Source of the DNA: an uncultured Clostridia bacterium
GTDB taxonomy: Bacteria; Bacillota; Clostridia; Peptostreptococcales; Anaerovoracaceae
NCBI GenBank assembly: GCA_934281605.1
Contig: CAKQXD010000008.1
Coordinates: 1 to 64,000 of the forward strand
Length of the DNA: 64,000 nucleotides
Direction of reading: 5' to 3'
The translations under genes were made by a program, and so were the position numbers. The notes under the pieces are model-generated. The model had not been told where the DNA came from and ran no database searches. It saw nothing but the letters and a program-made list of their open reading frames with translations. This document shows positions 8,077 to 15,689 of the stretch, one piece after another; within the stretch, counting starts at the first letter, position 1; the number at the start of each line of letters is the position of its first letter.

Positions 8077-8349
8077 CTGACTATATATTTTAATCCAAAA
8101 CAGCTTGAAAGACAAGAAACGGGGACGATTTCCCCGGCAGAATATTTTTTCACAAAAACTGAGCTACGCCGGAGGCTTTGCAGGAAAAACGGGGAATCCT
8201 AAAGGAAAGGACTGTTAAATTTCTGCTTAAATTTCAGTAAAAAAAGGACTGTGTTGCGGACATTTTTCAGAATTCTTGTAAAATAAGATATATGGAAGGA
8301 AATGTACAAGAGAAAGAACAATGTTTTTGTAGATTTTTAGCATGGTTTA
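8077..8349. other. Intergenic stretch upstream of rnf with repeated GGACTGT words
   Basis: No gene is seen. AAAGGACTGT occurs twice (GGACTGT at 8209-8215 and 8246-8252), separated by the direct repeat TAAATTTC. A related AGACTGT and its inverse occur downstream at 8371-8398. These may be binding sites for a regulator of rnf, or chance. Confidence 0.35.
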
Positions 8350-8358
8350 TGTTATAGT
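8350..8358 (+). promoter_or_regulatory. Extended -10 promoter element of the rnf operon
   Basis: TGTTATAGT gives an extended -10 (TG-N-TATAGT). The best -35 is TTGTAG at 8327 with a long 20-base spacer. Transcription from here would start near 8365 and give a leader of about 210 bases. Confidence 0.45.
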
Positions 8359-8369
8359 CTTAGACGTGA

Positions 8370-8399
8370 GAGACTGTTTTCACCACAGCGGACAGTCTC
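8370..8399 (+). promoter_or_regulatory. Hairpin at the 5' end of the rnf leader
   Basis: GAGACTGT (8370-8377) pairs with ACAGTCTC (8392-8399) around a 14-base loop. If the promoter call is right, it sits at the very 5' end of the mRNA, where it could stabilise the transcript. As DNA it could be a dyad operator. The rest of the leader to 8574 shows only a weak CTGATTTGCT/AGCAATCAG pairing. Confidence 0.4.
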
Positions 8400-8574
8400 C
8401 TGCATAAAAAATAGTTGTTTTATCAAAAACTCTGTGTACTATTGTTTAAAATACTCCTGGTACTGTTATAAATTTGTCGCCATTGCGTAACTGATTTGCT
8501 GTATGTTAGATGTTGATGCGAGCAATCAGTGCTAAATTTTTAACAAGTGCAGGAAGGAAAGGAAGGTTTTGAAA

Positions 8575-9894
8575 ATGGGACAGCAAGGTAAGCACCTGAA
8601 CAGCATTAAAGTAAGTCACGAAAAGCATACTGCTGGTTGTGCTACTGAAATAATGGCTATACCTGAAACTGTCTGTATTTCCATGTCTCAGCACATCGGA
8701 GCGCCGTGCAAGCCTCTCGTGAAGAAAGGTGACCAGGTCAAGGTGGGCCAGCTGATCGGAGATACAGATGCGTTTGTAAGCGCCCCGATCCATTCAAGTG
8801 TGTCCGGTACGGTCAAGGAGATCTCCACGATCCGTTCGGTAACAGGAGGGGAAGATCAGGTAGTTATCATCGAAACAGATGGCAATCAGGATGTCTGTGA
8901 AGAGATCAAGCCGCCTGTAATCAATGACATGAAAGATTTTATTGCAGCAGTGAGAGCCAGCGGACTGGTAGGTCTGGGCGGAGCGTCGTTCCCGACGCAT
9001 ATCAAGCTGAATCCGAAGAATCTGGAGGAAGTGGATACGCTGATCGTCAACGCTGCAGAATGTGAGCCGTTCATTACATCGGACCACAGACTGATGCTGG
9101 AGAACACGGAATACATCATCAAGGGTGCCGTGGCTATCATGAAGCATCTGGGTCTGAAGAAAGGCCACATCGGCGTGGAGGAAAACAAGCCTGACGCCAT
9201 CGAAAAGCTCAGAAAGGTAATTGCTGACATGGGTCACTCCGGAGATATCGAAGTGAACGTTCTCAGAGCAAGATACCCGCAGGGCGCAGAAAGAGTTATG
9301 ATCTATGAGATCACGGGCAAGACGCTGCGGGCAGGAATGCTTCCGGCAGATGTTGGCGTGATTCTTTCTAACGTTACGACCATCGCATTCCTGGGACAGT
9401 ATCTGGAAACAGGAAGACCGCTTACGACGAAGAGAGTTACGGTAGACGGCAACGCTGTTGCTGAACCGAAGAACATCATCGTTCCGATCGGTGCGAGAAT
9501 CGCAGACGTTATCGCAGCATGCGGCGGCTACAAGGCTGAGCCGAAGAAGATCCTCATGGGCGGACCTATGATGGGTCGTGCTGTATATTCCGATGAATTC
9601 CCGATCATTAAGAATAACAACGCTATCCTGGCCTTTGACGGACCGCAGGCACTGATCCCGGAAGAAACCGGATGCATCAAGTGCGGCAGATGCCACGGTG
9701 CATGTCCGTTCAAGCTGCTGCCGGTATCCATCGCAGAAGCGTATGAAACAAAGGATGCCGAGAGACTGGAAGCATTAGAGGTAATGCAGTGCATGGAATG
9801 CGGAAGCTGTTCCTATATCTGCCCTGCGAGAAGACCTCTGGCCTTTATCAACAAGATGTCAAAGGGATTTTTAAAGGAGGCGACAAGTAAATAA
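8575..9894 (+). CDS. rnfC: Rnf complex subunit RnfC
   Basis: RnfC is the peripheral NADH/FMN-binding subunit of the Rnf complex, which passes electrons from ferredoxin to NAD while pumping Na+ or H+. The 439-residue protein has the GLGGASFPTH nucleotide/flavin-site motif near residue 135 and two 4Fe-4S motifs near the end, CxxCxxCxxxCP at about 367-378 and again at 406-417. I chose ATG 8575, eight bases after GGAAGG; an in-frame TTG at 8569 is too close to the site. Its stop overlaps the rnfD start (TAATG). It is the first of six tightly packed genes in the clostridial order C-D-G-E-A-B. Confidence 0.96.
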   Translation: MGQQGKHLNSIKVSHEKHTAGCATEIMAIPETVCISMSQHIGAPCKPLVKKGDQVKVGQLIGDTDAFVSAPIHSSVSGTVKEISTIRSVTGGEDQVVIIETDGNQDVCEEIKPPVINDMKDFIAAVRASGLVGLGGASFPTHIKLNPKNLEEVDTLIVNAAECEPFITSDHRLMLENTEYIIKGAVAIMKHLGLKKGHIGVEENKPDAIEKLRKVIADMGHSGDIEVNVLRARYPQGAERVMIYEITGKTLRAGMLPADVGVILSNVTTIAFLGQYLETGRPLTTKRVTVDGNAVAEPKNIIVPIGARIADVIAACGGYKAEPKKILMGGPMMGRAVYSDEFPIIKNNNAILAFDGPQALIPEETGCIKCGRCHGACPFKLLPVSIAEAYETKDAERLEALEVMQCMECGSCSYICPARRPLAFINKMSKGFLKEATSK

Positions 9895-10922
9895 TGGATA
9901 ACAAGTATCATGAAAAACTGATCGTATCATCGTCTCCGCATATGGTGACAAAGACAGATACGAGCAAGATTATGGGAACGGTGCTTATCGCACTTCTGCC
10001 GGCTTTTGCTGTCGGCATCTATCAGTTCGGATTCCGCGTAGTGACGCTGACGGCTGTGTTCGTAGCATCCTGCGTACTGTTCGAATTCCTGTATAACAAA
10101 ATCACGAAAAAGCCGCAGACTGTCGGCGACCTGAGTGCGGTGCTCACCGGCGTACTGCTGGCGTTCAACTGCCCGTCCAGCCTGCCTTATGAAATCGCCA
10201 TCGTTGGCTCCTTTGCAGCGATCATCGTGATCAAGCAGCTGTTTGGCGGTATTGGTCAGAACCTGGTAAACCCGGCGGTAACTGCCAGAGTATTCATGTT
10301 CATCGCGTTTGCTACGCCGATGACTTCCTGGCCGACTCCGAGAGGCGGCGGTGAGATTGGTGGCGCAGCATATGTGGATGGTGTGACTTCCGCTACTCCA
10401 TTGGGCGTGCTTTCTCATAGTGACTATGATTTAGCTGCAGTAGCGAAGGCTGGATATAGCAACCTTGATTTGTTCCTCGGAAACGTGGGCGGATGTATCG
10501 GTGAAGTCAGCGCGCTGGCGATTCTCATCGGCGGTCTGTTCCTGATCTGGAAAAAAGTCATCTCCCCGATCATCCCAGTTGCGTTCATCGCAACGGTATT
10601 CGTGCTGGGACTTATCTGGGGCGCAACTACGGGAACGAATCCGCTTGATGCAGCTCTGTTCCACATCCTGGCCGGCGGCCTGATGCTGGGCGCATTCTTC
10701 TGTGCTACAGACTATGTAACATCCCCGACGCTGCCGATGGGTAAAGTGATCTTCGGTATCGGATGCGGTCTGTTCACTATGCTCATTCGTATTTTCGCAT
10801 CTTATCCGGAAGGCGTTTCATTCGCGATCCTGCTGATGAACATCCTGACTCCGTACATAGACAAGATCTGTGAAAAGAGAATGTACAAACTGCCGAAAAA
10901 AGCGAAGGAGGGAGAGAAATAA
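9894..10922 (+). CDS. rnfD: Rnf complex subunit RnfD
   Basis: An integral membrane subunit of 342 residues with about nine hydrophobic segments, related to NqrB. The motif DGVTSATPLG (162-171) matches the covalent FMN site; Thr168 is the expected phosphoester-linked residue. Attachment requires an ApbE-type flavin transferase, and one is encoded at 24707. The start overlaps rnfC by one base and has AAAGGAGG upstream. The conserved SAVLTGVLLAFN and FGGIGQNLVNPA segments are also typical of the RnfD/NqrB family. Confidence 0.96.
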   Translation: MDNKYHEKLIVSSSPHMVTKTDTSKIMGTVLIALLPAFAVGIYQFGFRVVTLTAVFVASCVLFEFLYNKITKKPQTVGDLSAVLTGVLLAFNCPSSLPYEIAIVGSFAAIIVIKQLFGGIGQNLVNPAVTARVFMFIAFATPMTSWPTPRGGGEIGGAAYVDGVTSATPLGVLSHSDYDLAAVAKAGYSNLDLFLGNVGGCIGEVSALAILIGGLFLIWKKVISPIIPVAFIATVFVLGLIWGATTGTNPLDAALFHILAGGLMLGAFFCATDYVTSPTLPMGKVIFGIGCGLFTMLIRIFASYPEGVSFAILLMNILTPYIDKICEKRMYKLPKKAKEGEK

Positions 10923-10923
10923 A

Positions 10924-11475
10924 ATGAAAAACAGTAATTTTAAAGAGAATTTCATCCCTGCTATCGTACTTGTTTGCATCTGTCTGGTTGTCAGCCTGGC
11001 ACTTGCAGCAACATACAACGTAGCAAATCCGACCATCATCGCCAATCAGCAGAAATCCGCTGATGAAGCGAGAATGGAAGTTCTTCCGGACGGCGACAGC
11101 TTTACAGAATACGACGGCAAGCTGGTAAACGGCGTAGACGACTGCTACATCGCAGACAACAAGGCCGGCATGGCTGTCACTGCTGAATACAAGGGATTTG
11201 GCGGTGCTGTTAAAGTTATGATCGGTATCGATGCTGACGGCAAGATCACTGGTGTAAAAGTAACGGAACACTCCGAGACTCCGGGTCTTGGTACGAAAGC
11301 TGCAGATCCTGGATATCTGAAGCAGTATCAGGGTGTTTCGGAAGCAACAGCTGACCATATTAATGATGATGCAAATATTGATGCGGTAACAGGTGCGACA
11401 ATCACATCTAACGCTGTATATGGCTCTGTTCGCGAAGCACTGGCGCAGTTTAAAGAATGCGGAGGTGTGAAATAA
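10924..11475 (+). CDS. rnfG: Rnf complex subunit RnfG
   Basis: A 183-residue subunit with one N-terminal membrane helix (about 12-32) and an extracytoplasmic FMN-binding domain. The motif TGATITS (156-162) is the flavinylation site, with Thr161 as the likely FMN-linked residue. The HSETPGLGTKA segment is a family hallmark. ATG 10924 follows AAGGAGGGAG; a longer in-frame start at 10870 lies inside rnfD and is unlikely. Its end overlaps rnfE by one base. The protein passes electrons across the outer face of the complex. Confidence 0.95.
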   Translation: MKNSNFKENFIPAIVLVCICLVVSLALAATYNVANPTIIANQQKSADEARMEVLPDGDSFTEYDGKLVNGVDDCYIADNKAGMAVTAEYKGFGGAVKVMIGIDADGKITGVKVTEHSETPGLGTKAADPGYLKQYQGVSEATADHINDDANIDAVTGATITSNAVYGSVREALAQFKECGGVK

Positions 11476-12155
11476 TGAACAAATTAAGTATCTTAACGAA
11501 AGGTATTATTAAGGAAAACCCCGTACTGGTTCTGCTGCTGGGATGCTGTCCGACTCTGGCAACGACCACAGGAGCGATCAACGGACTGGGCATGGGTGTT
11601 TCCACACTGGCAGTACTGGTGTGCTCCAATATCGTAATTTCCTTATTAAAGAATATTATTCCGGGTAAAGTAAGAATCCCGTGCTACATCGTAGTAATCG
11701 CCGGATTTGTAACCATCGTTCAGCTCCTGCTGAAGGCTTATCTGCCTGCACTGGACGCTGCGCTGGGTCTGTTTATCCCGCTGATCGTAGTAAACTGTAT
11801 CATCCTGGGAAGAGCAGAAATGTTCGCATCCAAGAACAGCGTTCTGGATTCTGCATTAGACGGTCTGGGCATGGGTATCGGTTTTACACTGGCTCTGGGC
11901 ATCATGGGTCTCATCAGAGAATTCCTGGGTTCCGGTACTGCATTTGATATTCCTATCTATGCAAACACTGGCGTAGAACCTGCCGGTATCTTCATGCTGG
12001 CTCCAGGCGGATTCTTCGTATTCGCTATCCTGATCGCTGCAATCAACTACTTCAGTAAGGGCAAAGCGATCAAGAAGAAGGAAATCGGTTGTGATGGATG
12101 TGCTATGGCAGAATCCTGCGGTGGCGCATGCGATGGAAAGGAGGCTGACGCATAA
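11475..12155 (+). CDS. rnfE: Rnf complex subunit RnfE, with a cysteine-rich tail
   Basis: A membrane subunit of 226 residues related to NqrD. About six helices are visible and the LLGCCPTLATTT segment carries the conserved membrane cysteine pair involved in the intramembrane Fe-S cluster shared with RnfA. The last 25 residues are unusual beside the proteobacterial form: after a lysine cluster (KAIKKK) they contain four cysteines in CDGCAMAESCGGAC, which could bind metal or Fe-S on the cytoplasmic side. The start overlaps rnfG (TAATG) and the end overlaps rnfA in the same way. Confidence 0.95.
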   Translation: MNKLSILTKGIIKENPVLVLLLGCCPTLATTTGAINGLGMGVSTLAVLVCSNIVISLLKNIIPGKVRIPCYIVVIAGFVTIVQLLLKAYLPALDAALGLFIPLIVVNCIILGRAEMFASKNSVLDSALDGLGMGIGFTLALGIMGLIREFLGSGTAFDIPIYANTGVEPAGIFMLAPGGFFVFAILIAAINYFSKGKAIKKKEIGCDGCAMAESCGGACDGKEADA

Positions 12156-12748
12156 TGACAGCTATTTTATCGATTATGCTTGCGGTCATTCTGACCAACA
12201 ACTATGTATTAGCTCAGTTCCTTGGTATCTGTCCGTTCCTGGGCGTATCCAAGAAGCTTGATTCCGCTGTAGGTATGGGTGTTGCGGTAACGTTCGTAAT
12301 GCTGCTGGCAACGGCTGTAACCTGGCCGATCCAGATGTACGTTCTGAACACGTTCAACATCGGTTACCTCCAGACGCTGGTATTCATTCTGGTTATCGCA
12401 TCTCTGGTACAGTTAGTAGAAATGACGCTGAAGAAATACATGCCTCCGCTCTACAATTCGCTGGGTGTATTCCTGCCGCTGATCACGACAAACTGTGCGG
12501 TACTGGGTGTTACGATCCAGAACATTACAGACGGATATAACTACGTGGAATCCCTGTTCTGCTCCATCGGCGCAGGCCTCGGCTTCCTGCTGGCAATGGT
12601 ACTGTTCGCAGGACTGAGAGAAAAACTGGAAAACTGCAAAGGCATTCCGGAATGCTTCCAGGGAATTCCTATTACACTGATCACTGCATCGATCCTGTCC
12701 ATGGCATTCATGGCATTCTCCGGTGTAGTTGACGGAATATTTGGTTAG
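12155..12748 (+). CDS. rnfA: Rnf complex subunit RnfA
   Basis: A 197-residue polytopic subunit related to NqrE, with six predicted helices and inverted topology relative to RnfE. The N-terminal NNYVLAQFLGICPFLGVSK and the central TTNCAVLGV contain the two conserved cysteines that help hold the membrane 2Fe-2S centre. The length is normal for the family. It starts one base inside the rnfE stop and is 14 bases from rnfB. Confidence 0.96.
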   Translation: MTAILSIMLAVILTNNYVLAQFLGICPFLGVSKKLDSAVGMGVAVTFVMLLATAVTWPIQMYVLNTFNIGYLQTLVFILVIASLVQLVEMTLKKYMPPLYNSLGVFLPLITTNCAVLGVTIQNITDGYNYVESLFCSIGAGLGFLLAMVLFAGLREKLENCKGIPECFQGIPITLITASILSMAFMAFSGVVDGIFG

Positions 12749-12762
12749 GAGGTAAGGATAAG

Positions 12763-13665
12763 ATGGGAACAATAGTATTACCTGCTATAATCGTAGCAGC
12801 AGTTGGTCTGATCGCCGGTATCATCCTGACCATCGCAGCGAAGCTGATGTTCGTTCCGGTGGACGAACGTGTTGCTGCCATTGAAGAAGTACTCCCGGGC
12901 GCTAACTGCGGTGCCTGCGGATTCGCGGGATGCTCCGACTATGCGAAAGCTCTGGGAAATGATGCTGATGTCAGCACATCTCTCTGCCCGGTAGGAGGCG
13001 CTGCTGTAGCATCTCAGATCGCTGAGATCATGGGTGTTGCAGGCGGAGATGTAGATCCGAAGATCGCCATGGTTATGTGTAAAGGTACGCTGGAGGCAAC
13101 GAGACAGATCGAAGAGCTGGATCGTATCCACTCCTGCAAATCTGCTAAGATGTTCTACGGCGGTAACTGGGCATGCCCTTATGGCTGCCTGGGCATGGGA
13201 GACTGTGCAGACGCCTGTCAGTTTGATGCGATCCGTGTTGTTGACGGTGTTGCTCAGATCGACAGAGAGAAGTGCGTTGGCTGCGAAGCCTGCATGAAGG
13301 CTTGCCCGAACCACATCATCCAGATGGTGGGCAAGAAAAACCTGTTTGTCGTTGCATGTCAGTCCAAGGCGAAGGGCGCACAGACGAGAAAGGCATGTAC
13401 AGCTGGTTGTATCGGCTGCATGAAGTGCCAGAAGATCTGTAAGTTCGAAGCTGTTACAGTGGAAAACAACCTGGCAACGATCGACTACGACAAGTGTAAG
13501 AACTGCGGTATGTGTGCGAAGGAATGCCCGACAGGCGCGATCCTCAGCTTCCGCAAGAAGAAAGCCCCTGCCAAGAAGCCGGCTGCTCCTAAGGCAGAAG
13601 CTCCTAAGGCAGAAGCTCCTAAGGCTGACGCCCCGGCAGAAGAAGCAACGAACACAGAAGCATAA
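12763..13665 (+). CDS. rnfB: Rnf complex subunit RnfB, ferredoxin-type electron entry subunit
   Basis: RnfB accepts electrons from reduced ferredoxin. Residues 5-30 form a membrane anchor. C49-x2-C52-x4-C57...C75 is the RnfB-type 4Fe-4S domain. Several further ferredoxin motifs follow (CPYGCLGMGDCADAC, CVGCEACMKACP, CIGCMKCQKIC, CKNCGMCAKECP). The last 35 residues are a repetitive Lys-Ala-Pro-Glu tail made of KAEAP units, low in complexity and probably variable between strains. The gene has a TTAGGAGGT site and a strong terminator 25 bases after its stop, closing the operon. At 300 residues it matches clostridial rather than shorter proteobacterial forms. Confidence 0.96.
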   Translation: MGTIVLPAIIVAAVGLIAGIILTIAAKLMFVPVDERVAAIEEVLPGANCGACGFAGCSDYAKALGNDADVSTSLCPVGGAAVASQIAEIMGVAGGDVDPKIAMVMCKGTLEATRQIEELDRIHSCKSAKMFYGGNWACPYGCLGMGDCADACQFDAIRVVDGVAQIDREKCVGCEACMKACPNHIIQMVGKKNLFVVACQSKAKGAQTRKACTAGCIGCMKCQKICKFEAVTVENNLATIDYDKCKNCGMCAKECPTGAILSFRKKKAPAKKPAAPKAEAPKAEAPKADAPAEEATNTEA

Positions 13666-13689
13666 AAACTCATATATAGTGAGCTGCGA

Positions 13690-13716
13690 CCCCGGCGGAT
13701 TCCCGCCGGGGTTTTT
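13690..13716 (+). terminator. Intrinsic terminator of the rnf operon
   Basis: CCCCGGCGG (13690-13698) pairs with CCGCCGGGG (13703-13711) followed by TTTTT. Very stable GC stem with a short loop. Confidence 0.95.
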
Positions 13717-13809
13717 GTGTGGCCGGGAAGGGATCATCTGATGGACGGCAGGACGGCGCGGTCAACCGGCCTGGATGATATGAGGATCTTGCCTGTTCGA
13801 CCGCCCGCG

Positions 13810-13858
13810 CCGGCACGTTTTTATGATTTTAAATCGCTATTCCCACAAAAATCATAGT
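13810..13858. repeat. Flanking hairpin repeat, left copy
   Basis: It starts with CCGGCACGTTTTTATGATTT and continues TTA, then ends AAAAATCATAGT (13847-13858). The first 22 bases and the last 12 are identical to 23449-23498 in the same orientation; the middle differs. TATGATTTT and AAAATCATA form a stem. The two copies bracket the entire SipW operon. The rest of 13717-14217 holds no gene that I can see. Confidence 0.75.
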
Positions 13859-14217
13859 CGGCACAGTCGCAGAGTGCGGTGCCCTTCCTTTTATTGCAAA
13901 ATAGCATGTAAATAATTCCATACTAGATATAATATTCCACAACAAACGCACCCAACAGCGTAGATCCTTTCTTCAAAACAGGTTTCTGCGCCGTTTTTCT
14001 ATAGTTACAGCTAAGATAGAGCGCGCAGTATGCTCATAACTATGATTTGACCTTCATGATGAGCCGCAAAAAGTGGAATACAATATATACTCTAACAACT
14101 CCCGGTCTGCCATCATCATCCTTTCACCCCCTAAAATAGAATGCCCCCCGAACGCCGCAATGTTTCAACTGATACATAAAAATGTATGTAAATTTACTGT
14201 AAAGACACCCGCCCCCC

Positions 14218-14246
14218 TTGACTTGCGGGGAGGGTGCGTGTAGAAT
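14218..14246 (+). promoter_or_regulatory. Sigma-A promoter of the SipW operon
   Basis: TTGACT (14218-14223), a 17-base spacer and TAGAAT (14241-14246). Transcription would start near 14253, giving a leader of about 67 bases before the first gene. Confidence 0.7.
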
Positions 14247-14319
14247 ATTACTATAATTTCAAAATAGGGGAAATTTTACGCTAGGGATGTTTTGGGGCAT
14301 CGTTAGGACATGAGAAACA

Positions 14320-15648
14320 ATGAAAAAGAATAAAGCGAACAATACAGAATATTCGAGATCTGCGAAGATTGTAAAACGCGTTATCTGGCTGCTTTGCGTC
14401 CTGCTGGTATTAAGCGGAGCAGGACTGGCGATCGTTTCAGCGGCACCGAAGGATGACAGTCCGTCGCTGGAGCTTTACAAGAAACATGCGCAGGATAACG
14501 AGGCGTTTCAGGTCAGCAATATGGTGCCTGGGGACAATGTGTCTCAGAACTTCACCGTGCGGATCTACCATAAAAAGCAGGTGACCCTTTATTTCAAGGG
14601 ACTGGTTACCGATCAGAGTAAAAATTTAGGAAATGTACTGCAGGTTCGCGTTACGGATCAGGATTCCGGCAAAGTGATCTGCCAGGGTACATTCAATTCC
14701 ATCAACAATAAAGAATATTCACAGGATATCGCGCAGGCAGGAAGCGGACAGACGGACGTGACCTATCGGGTCGACGCCTGGCTGGATACCAGCGTAGGGA
14801 ATGCCTATCAGAAGGCTTTTCTGAACGCGGATCTGCAGTGGTACGTCAAGGATGACGGAAGTACGGAACCAACCGAACCGACAAATCCGACGGATCCAAC
14901 GACGCCAACGACACCGAGTAAACCCGGAGGGAATGGCGGAAATACCGGGTCCGGTTCCCATGGCGGCCTGACAGCCAGAACAGGAGATACAGCGCACATC
15001 GTTCTATGGTGCGTCTTTGCGATCTGCGCACTGGCTATCATCATTCTTCTGCTGAAATCCCGCAGAGACAAGAAAAAGAATGGCGAAGAGCTGGATGAAG
15101 CAGATGCATCTGTTAACAAAAAGCTCCGCAGAAGCATGTTCATCGCAGTTTTACTGGCGCTGATGCTGGGAGTGACCACTTTCGCGCTGATCACTTCTAT
15201 GGTGGAGGTCAAAGACAATCACTTCGAAACCGGAGTAGTCAAGATCAACCTCAGCGACGGCGAGCCGGTCATCCGCGAGGACGAATACCTCTTTGAACCG
15301 GGCATGCGCGTGCAGAAGAATTTCTTCATCGAAAACGAAGGCTCGATAGATGCTTACTATAAAATTTATCTGGAAGACGTCAAAGGCGATCTGGCAGATG
15401 TGCTGGAAGCGACCATTACCGAGAAAGAAAGCGGCAAGGTGCTTTACCAGGGCCTTGTCAGTGATCTGACGAGAGGCTCGGCGGCGGTGGACGATGGGAC
15501 GCTGGCTGCCGGTGAGCGCAAGGATCTGACCATTCTGTTCTACTTCCCGAAAGAGCGGGGCAACGAAGCGCAGGATAAGACGCTGTCCTTCCGGATGGGA
15601 GCAACTGCAACACAGGTAAGAAATAACCCGGGCCACAGTTTCGAATAA
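14320..15648 (+). CDS. Two-lobed TasA/camelysin-like membrane protein
   Basis: A 442-residue protein that looks like two SipW-substrate-type beta domains joined through the membrane. Residues 20-41 are a first hydrophobic segment. Lobe 1 (about 45-180) is followed by a Pro-Thr linker (TEPTNPTDPTTPTTP). Then come ARTGD, a membrane helix (about 227-245) and the basic RRDKKK, an arrangement like a sortase signal. After a short charged loop a third helix (about 272-291) leads into lobe 2. Both lobes would lie outside. They share GDNVSQNFTV/GMRVQKNFFI and VLQVRVTDQDSGKVI/VLEATITEKESGKVL, so they are probably duplicates. It opens the operon, 41 bases before the peptidase. It may anchor or nucleate the fibre. 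No AWFTD box is seen. Confidence 0.6.
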   Translation: MKKNKANNTEYSRSAKIVKRVIWLLCVLLVLSGAGLAIVSAAPKDDSPSLELYKKHAQDNEAFQVSNMVPGDNVSQNFTVRIYHKKQVTLYFKGLVTDQSKNLGNVLQVRVTDQDSGKVICQGTFNSINNKEYSQDIAQAGSGQTDVTYRVDAWLDTSVGNAYQKAFLNADLQWYVKDDGSTEPTEPTNPTDPTTPTTPSKPGGNGGNTGSGSHGGLTARTGDTAHIVLWCVFAICALAIIILLLKSRRDKKKNGEELDEADASVNKKLRRSMFIAVLLALMLGVTTFALITSMVEVKDNHFETGVVKINLSDGEPVIREDEYLFEPGMRVQKNFFIENEGSIDAYYKIYLEDVKGDLADVLEATITEKESGKVLYQGLVSDLTRGSAAVDDGTLAAGERKDLTILFYFPKERGNEAQDKTLSFRMGATATQVRNNPGHSFE

Positions 15649-15689
15649 CACAGCACTAGAGATCAAGCAGCGAAGGAGAATTTTTTTCA

